DNA of 8,418 nt from an uncultured Eubacteriales bacterium (GTDB lineage: Bacteria; Bacillota; Clostridia; Lachnospirales; Lachnospiraceae), in the NCBI GenBank assembly GCA_902783795.1, contig CACZSO010000126.1, positions 1 to 8,418 of the forward strand, given 5' to 3'. This document shows positions 1 to 4,488 of the stretch, one piece after another. Every line of letters begins with the position of its first letter. Within the stretch, counting starts at the first letter, position 1. The notes under the pieces were generated by a model, which was not told where the DNA came from, did not search any database, and saw only the letters and a list, made by a program, of their open reading frames with translations. The translations under genes and the position numbers were made by a program.

Positions 1-365
1 GGGATCAGTGACGGATGGATGTTGAGGATCCGGTGATCATACCGGGAAGTGAAATCTTCACTTAAGATGGCCAGGAAGCCGGCCATCACGATGAGATCCA
101 CCTGATAGGCTTCCATAAGTCTTATCAGTTCCTGTTCGAAGGCAGCCTGGGATCCCAGCTTTTTCTTAGATACAAAATAATGATCGATGCCGTTATCTTC
201 TGCCCGCTGAAGGGCATAGGCACTCTTCTGGTTCGAGATCACCAGCACCACTTCACCGGAAGTGATCAGGCCGCTTTTCTGTGCATCCAGGATGGCCTGG
301 AGATTCGTTCCGCCGCCGGACACTAAAACAGCGATCCTCTTTTTCTCTGAGCTTACGTTCAGCAT
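1..365 (-). CDS. purN: Phosphoribosylglycinamide formyltransferase, 3' end missing
   Basis: Transfers the formyl group of 10-formyl-tetrahydrofolate to GAR, giving FGAR (third step of IMP synthesis, cytoplasmic). I translated the minus strand from the ATG at 365-363; 121 codons lie in the window and the frame is open to the left edge. Residues 10-22 read RIAVLVSGGGTNL, the N-terminal strand and phosphate-binding loop of the folate-dependent formyltransferases. MAGFLAIL lies around residues 93-100, and NIHPSLIP begins at residue 115. In the E. coli enzyme the corresponding Asn106 and His108 are catalytic; here they are Asn115 and His117. The third catalytic residue (Asp144 in E. coli) and the C-terminus lie outside the window. 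The start codon overlaps the purM stop by 7 nt (ATGCTGA), and GGGGAG lies 11 nt upstream inside purM, so translational coupling is likely. Family assignment is secure. Confidence 0.95.
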   Translation of the reverse strand, partial: MLNVSSEKKRIAVLVSGGGTNLQAILDAQKSGLITSGEVVLVISNQKSAYALQRAEDNGIDHYFVSKKKLGSQAAFEQELIRLMEAYQVDLIVMAGFLAILSEDFTSRYDHRILNIHPSLI

Positions 366-1399
366 AACGTGATCTTCTCCCCGCTCTTTACGATATCACC
401 CAGCACATAGGCTTCTTCGCCGCACTCTTTTAATATATCCAGGCTCTTTTCCACATCTTCGGCGCTTACGGTGACCACCATGCCCACACCCATGTTGAAA
501 GTATTGAACATGTCATGAAGGGAGATATTTCCGGCCTTCTGGATCAGTCCGAAGATGGGAGGCGTCTTCACGTTTTCTGTCTTTATCACTACGCCCAGTC
601 CCTCTGGAATGCTCCGGGGGATGTTTTCATAAAATCCGCCGCCGGTGATATGGCTGATGCCTTTCACAGTGACACTTTCCAGAAGTTTCAGCACCGGCTG
701 AACGTATATCTTCGTGGGGGTGAGCAAAGCCTCGCCCAGAGATTTTCCATCCAGTTCAGGCAAAGGTCTCAGCATATCGCGGTTTTCCACATCAAACACT
801 TTTCTCACCAGGGAAAAACCGTTGGAATGGACGCCGGAAGACGGAAGTGCGATCATCACATCGCCCTCCTGCATCTTCGTATTGTCAATGATCTTATCCT
901 TTTCCACCACACCTACAGAGAAGCCGGCCAGATCATACTCATCTTCACTGTAGAAGCCGGGCATTTCTGCGGTCTCGCCGCCGATCAGGGCCGCGCCTGC
1001 CTGGACACAGCCATCCGCCACACCGGAAACCAGGGCTGCGATCTTTTCAGGCACGTTTTTGCCGCAGGCAATATAGTCCAGGAAAAACAGGGGCCTTGCG
1101 CCGCAGCAGATGATATCATTTACACACATGGCCACACAATCGATGCCCACCGTGTCATGTTTGTCCAGCAAAAAGGCCAGTTTCAGCTTCGTGCCTACCC
1201 CGTCGGTACCGGAAACCAGCACTGGTTTTTTCATGCCTTCCGGCAGTTCGAACAGACCGCCGAAGCCGCCCACATCCGAAACAACACCGGGAACCATAGT
1301 CCGGGCGATATGGCTTTTCATCAGTTCTACTGCGCGGTAGCCCGCTGTAATATCGACGCCGGATGCTGCATAGGCATCAGATCTGGATTTTGTATTCAT
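359..1399 (-). CDS. purM: Phosphoribosylformylglycinamidine cyclo-ligase (AIR synthetase)
   Basis: ATP-dependent ring closure of FGAM to aminoimidazole ribonucleotide (AIR), cytoplasmic. The protein has 346 residues, the usual length for bacterial PurM. Landmarks in order: GTDGVGTKLK at 64-73 (nucleotide-binding N-terminal domain), CVNDIICCGARP at 92-103, GGETAEMPGFY at 140-150, GVHSNGFSLVR at 189-199, HITGGGFYENIPR at 250-262 and MFNTFNMGVGM at 297-307. All are well kept, so the enzyme should be active. The ATG is preceded by GGAAAGGAG, which lies in the last codons of purF; only 3 nt separate the two genes. PurM makes the AIR that PurE, with a PurK encoded elsewhere, carboxylates. Confidence 0.97.
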   Translation of the reverse strand: MNTKSRSDAYAASGVDITAGYRAVELMKSHIARTMVPGVVSDVGGFGGLFELPEGMKKPVLVSGTDGVGTKLKLAFLLDKHDTVGIDCVAMCVNDIICCGARPLFFLDYIACGKNVPEKIAALVSGVADGCVQAGAALIGGETAEMPGFYSEDEYDLAGFSVGVVEKDKIIDNTKMQEGDVMIALPSSGVHSNGFSLVRKVFDVENRDMLRPLPELDGKSLGEALLTPTKIYVQPVLKLLESVTVKGISHITGGGFYENIPRSIPEGLGVVIKTENVKTPPIFGLIQKAGNISLHDMFNTFNMGVGMVVTVSAEDVEKSLDILKECGEEAYVLGDIVKSGEKITLC

Positions 1400-1402
1400 C
1401 CC

Positions 1403-2827
1403 TTACTCCTTTCCATTCCAGCAATAGGTGCAGAGGTCTTCCGGATCGATCCCGATAGCCTCTATGATACCGTCTAAGGTCTGGAATTCCAGTGAAGCAA
1501 ACTTCATCTGTTCACAGATGGTACTTCTTAATTTCTTACCCCGCTCTGTCTTGCTGTCGGCGTATTCATCGATGTACTTGAACCCTTCTTCGCCTTCCAG
1601 GGACAGGATCACCCGGCGGGCTAACAGTTCCATGTCTGAAGTAGCCCGGGAGAAATTCAGATATTTACACCCGTACATGATAGGCGGACAGGCGGACCGG
1701 ATATGCACCGACCGGGCTCCGTTTTCATACAGGAATTCGACAGTCTCCCGTAACTGGGTACCTCTCACGATGGAGTCATCCACGAATAAAAGGTCTTTAT
1801 CTCGGATCAGGTCGTTCACCGGGATCAGCTTCATTTTCGCGATCCTGTCACGATCCTTCTGGTTCATGGGCATAAAGCTGCGGGTCCAGGTAGGCGTATA
1901 TTTAATGAAAGCCCGGGCAAAATGATGTCCGCTTTCATTCGCATAGCCGATGGCATGGGCTGTACCGGAATCCGGGACACCGCCCACATAGTCAATGTTC
2001 TGGTCCTGGCCGGCCTCCTGATCGTTCCTTGCCATAATCTGGCCGTTTTTATAACGCATGACCTCGACGCTGACGCCCTCATAGAAAGAGGTGGGATAGC
2101 CGTAATAGCTCCATAAAAAGGCGCAGATCCGTTTTTTCTTTTTCGGTCCTTCCAGGACTTTGATCCCTTCACAGGACACTTCTACGATCTCACCGGGGCC
2201 TAGTTCCTTTACTGGCTCATAGCCCAGTTTTTCATAAGCAAAAGGTTCAAAAGAAACCGCATATCCGTCCTCATTTTTCCCGATGGAAACAGGGAGCCTG
2301 CCTAAAAGGTCCCTGGCTGCGATCAATGACCCGTCATCCTTCAGGATCAGGATGTTAGCTGAACCCTCCACAGATTTCTGCGCAAACCTGATGCCATCCA
2401 GAAAATCGCTTTTCTGATTGATCAGGGCTGCCAGAAGTTCCGTGCCATTGATCTTTCCGGATGTCATGGCATTAAAATGACCACCGGAGAAGGAAAGATA
2501 CTGGTCTTCCAGTTCTTCCATATTATTGATGACACCCACCATGCAGATGGCATAACAGCCCAGATTCGACCGGATCAGAAGGGGCTGGGGATACGTGTCG
2601 CTGATACAGCCGATGGCTGATACAGCACTCATTTCCGTCAGCACGTGTTCGAACCTGGTCCGGAAGGGAGAATTTCCCAGATTATGGATCTGCCGCTGCA
2701 GACCTATGGTCTTATCATAAGCCGCCATACCGCCGCTGTAAGTGCCCAGATGTGAATGATAATCCGTCCCGAAGAAAACATCGGTCAGACAATCCTGTTT
2801 GGATGCGATGCCAAAAAAGCCACCCAT
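1403..2827 (-). CDS. purF: Amidophosphoribosyltransferase homologue with a degenerate glutaminase domain
   Basis: Canonical PurF makes 5-phosphoribosylamine from PRPP and glutamine, the committed step of purine synthesis. This protein has 474 residues. The C-terminal transferase half looks intact: VPDSG at 284-288, PTWTRSF at 312-318 and the PRPP loop VDDSIVRGT at 349-357. The N-terminal Ntn-type glutaminase half (about 1-230) keeps the fold signature (ARDLLGRLP at 171-179) but not the chemistry. It starts MGGFFGI instead of MCGxxGI, so the nucleophilic Cys is Gly2. The usual HxRYST reads CISDT (74-78), HNGN reads MVGV (96-99), and the DTE Asp is Gly128. Cys235, Cys387, Cys466 and Cys469 align with the four Fe-S ligands of Bacillus PurF. 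The start is firm: AGGAG lies 6 nt upstream. I recall a closely similar divergent PurF group in Bacteroides and Clostridia. It may use free ammonia, or serve beside another PurF; the symbol denotes homology rather than proven activity. Confidence 0.88.
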   Translation of the reverse strand: MGGFFGIASKQDCLTDVFFGTDYHSHLGTYSGGMAAYDKTIGLQRQIHNLGNSPFRTRFEHVLTEMSAVSAIGCISDTYPQPLLIRSNLGCYAICMVGVINNMEELEDQYLSFSGGHFNAMTSGKINGTELLAALINQKSDFLDGIRFAQKSVEGSANILILKDDGSLIAARDLLGRLPVSIGKNEDGYAVSFEPFAYEKLGYEPVKELGPGEIVEVSCEGIKVLEGPKKKKRICAFLWSYYGYPTSFYEGVSVEVMRYKNGQIMARNDQEAGQDQNIDYVGGVPDSGTAHAIGYANESGHHFARAFIKYTPTWTRSFMPMNQKDRDRIAKMKLIPVNDLIRDKDLLFVDDSIVRGTQLRETVEFLYENGARSVHIRSACPPIMYGCKYLNFSRATSDMELLARRVILSLEGEEGFKYIDEYADSKTERGKKLRSTICEQMKFASLEFQTLDGIIEAIGIDPEDLCTYCWNGKE

Positions 2828-2878
2828 AGATATCTCCTGTCTTGACTATGATTTTGAATAGCCTCAGCTGTTTTTATG

Positions 2879-3376
2879 TCAGTTATTTTTAAAACTTTCA
2901 GAGATCTTCCGGTCCTTTTCCCGGACCTTGTCTGCATCGTCCTTCCGCTTTTTAACCAGTTTTTCAGCCAGCTCAGCGTCAGTGACGGCCAGGATCTCCA
3001 TAGACAATAAAGCGGCATTGACGCCTCCGTTTGTCGCGACTGCTGCCACCGGTATGCCGGGAGGCATCATAACTGTAGACAAAAGAGCATCCATGCCGTC
3101 TGATGATCCTGAAGTACAAGGAATCCCTATGACAGGAAGTGTGGTGTTCGCCGCAAGCGCTCCGGCCAGATGAGCAGCCATTCCCGCCGCGGCTATAATG
3201 ACCCCGAACCCCTGGTCCCTCGCTGTCAATGCAAAAGAACGGGCTTCTTCCGGAGTCCGGTGGGCTGAATACACGTGTACCTCAAAGGGCACACCAAAAG
3301 AAGCAAGCGTATCTGCGGCTTTCTGGATAACCGGCAGATCACTGTCACTTCCCATGATGATTCCGACTTTTTTCAT
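2879..3376 (-). CDS. purE: N5-carboxyaminoimidazole ribonucleotide mutase (class I PurE)
   Basis: Rearranges N5-CAIR, made by PurK, to 4-carboxy-AIR; cytoplasmic, usually an octamer. The 165-residue protein has GSDSD at 9-13 (phosphate-binding loop), SAHRTPE at 37-43 with the active-site His39, AAGMAAHLAGA at 63-73 and MPPGIPVA at 104-111. The AAHLxG form resembles class I mutases rather than the class II AIR carboxylases. The C-terminal tail from about 134 is rich in Lys, Asp and Glu. I chose the ATG at 3376 because GGGAGG lies 4 nt upstream and MKKVGIIMGSDSD matches family N-termini. An in-frame ATG at 3442 would add 22 residues, but it has no ribosome binding site and lies in a terminator-like hairpin. 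It is the first gene of the operon, 51 nt ahead of purF. No purK is visible in the window. Confidence 0.95.
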   Translation of the reverse strand: MKKVGIIMGSDSDLPVIQKAADTLASFGVPFEVHVYSAHRTPEEARSFALTARDQGFGVIIAAAGMAAHLAGALAANTTLPVIGIPCTSGSSDGMDALLSTVMMPPGIPVAAVATNGGVNAALLSMEILAVTDAELAEKLVKKRKDDADKVREKDRKISESFKNN

Positions 3377-3380
3377 AAGT

Positions 3381-3386
3381 CCTCCC
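3381..3386 (-). promoter_or_regulatory. purE ribosome binding site
   Basis: GGGAGG lies 4 nt before the ATG at 3376. It decides the start against the in-frame ATG at 3442. It lies immediately 3' of the leader terminator's U-rich tail, so read-through RNA exposes it. Confidence 0.75.
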
Positions 3387-3387
3387 G

Positions 3388-3440
3388 AAAAAACGATAAA
3401 AGGCACACCAGGAAAGCTTATAAAGGATCCAGAGTGTGCC
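3388..3440 (-). terminator. Terminator-like hairpin in the purE leader (attenuator)
   Basis: On the minus strand GGCACAC (3440-3434) pairs perfectly with GTGTGCC (3408-3402). A possible inner GGA/TCC pairing lies within the 25-nt loop. The stem is followed by the U-rich run TTTTATCGTTTTTT (3401-3388). It lies between the operon promoter and the purE ribosome binding site, where an intrinsic terminator would shut off the whole operon. The loop is large and the U-run is interrupted, so terminator strength is uncertain. Confidence 0.6.
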
Positions 3441-3459
3441 ATGACTGACAGGCTTAACA

Positions 3460-3507
3460 GGCCTATCCCGTATAAATAAGAATTAACCTCCTGAAAACGG
3501 GACTGCC
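3460..3507 (-). promoter_or_regulatory. Structured element in the pur operon leader
   Basis: In the RNA, GTCCCGT (3503-3497) pairs with ACGGGAT (3471-3465), and GGC (3507-3505) pairs with GCC (3462-3460) across a small A/AG internal loop, making 10 bp. The loop of about 25 nt contains AGGAGG (3487-3492) with no ATG, GTG or TTG close behind it. A competing small stem AGGC/GCCT (3463-3450) shares the GCC strand. This looks like the upper part of an attenuator or riboswitch. I see no purine (guanine/adenine), ZTP, PRPP/ykkC or T-box core, so no class is assigned. Confidence 0.45.
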
Positions 3508-3524
3508 ATCTACGTTACACAAGT

Positions 3525-3553
3525 ATTATATTAACTTTCATCTCTTAAGGCAA
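3525..3553 (-). promoter_or_regulatory. Promoter of the purEFMN operon
   Basis: TTGCCT (3553-3548), a 17-nt spacer and TATAAT (3530-3525) on the minus strand fit a vegetative sigma-70/SigA promoter, with transcription expected to start near 3518. That leaves about 140 nt of leader before purE. The promoter lies downstream of the cinA stop, so the pur genes need not depend on cinA read-through. Confidence 0.7.
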
Positions 3554-3595
3554 TGCGTCAATATCACGAATTAGCTTTATAAAACAATGTTTTCT

Positions 3596-4099
3596 TTAGA
3601 CAAAAGGTGAAAGCTTCAGAAGTTCGTCCGCGATAAGCCCTGCCACCTCCATCTTATACATACTGCGGGAAGGCTGAGGCTCCACATTTTTGAAATAGAC
3701 CATCTCCAGTTCTTCCATGCAGATGGCGAACCAGACCTGGCCCGGGATGGAACTGACGCTGTTCTCCGGATCCACATTGCCCATGGTGCCGGTGACCCCG
3801 ATGCCGATGTCTGCCTGGAAGGCGTCTCTCGCCGCCCGGGCCATGGCTATAGCCGTCTGAGCCGAATACACCGAGTACTTATCGATGGTCTCTTTCGGGA
3901 CGCCGCATTTTATCTTTGCTTCATTTGAATAAGTGACATAGGAACCTCTGAAGGCGGCTGATGAACCTTCCGTATCCGTGATCAACGAAGCGACCTGTCC
4001 TGCGGTACAGCTCTCCATGGCGGTGACCGTCATCTGGTTTTCGATCAGTTTCCGGGTTATTTCCTTATACTTTTCCCGTACGGCCAGTATATCTGTCAT
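3596..4099 (-). CDS. CinA C-terminal-domain protein, PncC-like nicotinamide-nucleotide amidase
   Basis: A 167-residue stand-alone CinA C-terminal domain. Characterised members (PncC) deamidate nicotinamide mononucleotide to nicotinate mononucleotide, recycling NAD by-products in the cytoplasm. Visible motifs are MESCTAG at 28-34, with Ser30 at the catalytic serine position, and VTYSNEAK at 55-62, with Lys62 at the conserved active-site lysine. The usual GIAGPxGG loop is replaced by TGTMGNVDPEN (103-113), followed by SIPGQVWFAI. From memory this variant recurs in some Firmicute homologues, so substrate or rate could differ from E. coli PncC. No N-terminal COG1058 (MoCF-like) domain is present. 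The start has AAGGAG 8 nt upstream. It is transcribed from its own promoter, in the same direction as purE, 219 nt upstream of it. Family is secure; the NMN substrate is inferred. Confidence 0.88.
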   Translation of the reverse strand: MTDILAVREKYKEITRKLIENQMTVTAMESCTAGQVASLITDTEGSSAAFRGSYVTYSNEAKIKCGVPKETIDKYSVYSAQTAIAMARAARDAFQADIGIGVTGTMGNVDPENSVSSIPGQVWFAICMEELEMVYFKNVEPQPSRSMYKMEVAGLIADELLKLSPFV

Positions 4100-4146
4100 C
4101 TCGCTTTCTCCTTGCTGGGATTCTTCTCTTTATTCATTGTGTATTC

Positions 4147-4175
4147 ATTATAAACACTTTCAGCTGTTTTTTCAA
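4147..4175 (-). promoter_or_regulatory. Promoter of the cinA-family gene
   Basis: TTGAAA (4175-4170), 17-nt spacer, TATAAT (4152-4147) on the minus strand: a near-consensus SigA promoter. The expected start near 4140 gives a leader of about 40 nt. The -35 box is overlapped by the inverted repeat at 4174-4190. Confidence 0.75.
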
Positions 4176-4190
4176 TAACAATTCGTTATT
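4174..4190. promoter_or_regulatory. 17-bp inverted repeat, candidate operator
   Basis: AATAAC and GTTATT are perfect 6-bp inverted arms around a 5-bp spacer. The repeat overlaps the -35 box of the minus-strand cinA promoter and directly abuts a possible plus-strand -35 box (TTGTCA, 4191). Size and location suit a dimeric repressor of the MarR/TetR type. No regulator gene is in the window, so the role is inferred. Confidence 0.45.
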
Positions 4191-4218
4191 TTGTCAGGTC
4201 CCCATAGTGATTTATACA
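4191..4218 (+). promoter_or_regulatory. Weak candidate promoter for the exporter genes
   Basis: TTGTCA (4191-4196), 16-nt spacer, TATACA (4213-4218). The -35 is good and the -10 is poor. If used, the exporter mRNA would carry a structured leader of about 265 nt. A lone TATAAT at 4383-4388 without a -35 box is an alternative. Confidence 0.3.
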
Positions 4219-4223
4219 TATGG

Positions 4224-4254
4224 ATCCTGCTGCGTCCGCCGGAACAGACAGGAT
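4224..4254. repeat. Hairpin 1 in the exporter leader region
   Basis: ATCCTG (4224-4229) pairs with CAGGAT (4249-4254). The stem continues inward as CTG/CAG (with an A bulge) and TCC/GGA (across a small internal loop), closing on a GCC loop: about 12 bp in 31 nt. No U-run follows on either strand, so it is not a standard terminator. Confidence 0.5.
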
Positions 4255-4274
4255 GTGAAAACGGTCTTGGATAA

Positions 4275-4332
4275 GAAGGATGATCGTCTTCCGGCCGGCG
4301 CCATGAGCGGCACGCCTGGAAGTCTATCCTTC
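4275..4332. repeat. Hairpin 2 in the exporter leader region
   Basis: GAAGGAT (4275-4281) pairs with ATCCTTC (4326-4332). Inside it CTTCC (4288-4292) pairs with GGAAG (4318-4322) and GGC (4293-4295) with GCC (4314-4316), with further GC-rich pairing possible within. It is a long imperfect stem-loop of 58 nt with no U-run after it. It may be a regulatory leader structure or a decayed palindromic repeat. Confidence 0.5.
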
Positions 4333-4335
4333 ACC

Positions 4336-4351
4336 GGAATATAAACATTCC
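4336..4351. repeat. Small inverted repeat GGAAT-N6-ATTCC
   Basis: Arms GGAAT and ATTCC flank ATAAAC, immediately after hairpin 2. Possible protein-binding site; five-base arms can occur by chance. Confidence 0.25.
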
Positions 4352-4373
4352 ATAGAGTCCGGCTTTTAGCGTT

Positions 4374-4391
4374 GGTATCATTTATAATACC
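4374..4391. promoter_or_regulatory. Imperfect palindrome over a TATAAT box
   Basis: GGTAT and ATACC arms around 8 bp, with 7 of 9 symmetric positions matching. It overlaps a perfect plus-strand TATAAT (4383-4388) that lacks a good -35 partner (CGGCTT at 17 bp). If that -10 is real, the site could be an operator, or the promoter could need an activator. Confidence 0.3.
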
Positions 4392-4446
4392 GAAGATTAT
4401 TGTTCATTCAAAAAACAGTTTTATATTTCACTGTATTATGCTAAAC

Positions 4447-4462
4447 TATTATAGACATAATA
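4447..4462. repeat. Inverted repeat TATTAT-AGAC-ATAATA before the exporter ribosome binding site
   Basis: Perfect 6-bp arms with a 4-base spacer, ending 8 nt before AAGGAGG. It could be a DNA operator, or a weak AU hairpin beside the ribosome binding site. Confidence 0.3.
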
Positions 4463-4470
4463 ATCAAGAA

Positions 4471-4477
4471 AAGGAGG
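4471..4477 (+). promoter_or_regulatory. Ribosome binding site of the first exporter gene
   Basis: AAGGAGG, 11 nt before the ATG at 4489. The spacing is a little long, but it is the only strong site; in-frame starts at 4372 (TTG) and 4438 (ATG) have none. Confidence 0.7.
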
Positions 4478-4488
4478 GTTTGGTCCAT

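Larger units (their letters stand above)
4176..4488. other. Gene-free divergent intergenic region
   Basis: About 310 bases between the cinA promoter and the first exporter gene. Only tiny reading frames without ribosome binding sites occur. The central part (4224-4332) is GC-rich and highly self-complementary, while the last 120 bases are AT-rich. It holds the candidate promoter, two hairpins and the small inverted repeats listed separately. No tRNA or recognisable RNA gene is seen. Confidence 0.7.

Noticed and set aside
515..1477. Long plus-strand frame of 320 codons opposite purM
   Set aside because: It is antisense to the strongly conserved purM and start of the purF end, has no family motifs, and mirrors codon bias of the true gene.
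3377..3442. Upstream start for purE adding 22 residues
   Set aside because: No ribosome binding site; the extension would lie in the terminator hairpin, while GGGAGG directly precedes the ATG at 3376.
3554..3595. Weak hairpin AAAAC-ATT-GTTTT after the cinA stop as a terminator, and a nearby PurBox-like ACGAATTA
   Set aside because: The hairpin has only 5 A/T-rich pairs and no real U-run; the box is a single partial match that AT-rich DNA gives easily.
4220..4258. Short frame ATG to TGA (12 codons) across hairpin 1 as a leader peptide
   Set aside because: No Shine-Dalgarno site, and the ATG lies before the expected start of transcription from the candidate promoter.
4303..4344. 13-codon frame in hairpin 2 as a leader peptide
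   Set aside because: Its upstream sequence is GC-rich without any ribosome binding site; nothing supports translation.
4372..4488. N-terminal extension of the first exporter subunit from TTG 4372 or ATG 4438
   Set aside because: Neither start has a ribosome binding site, the stretch is AT-rich and non-coding in character, and homologues begin close to the ATG at 4489.
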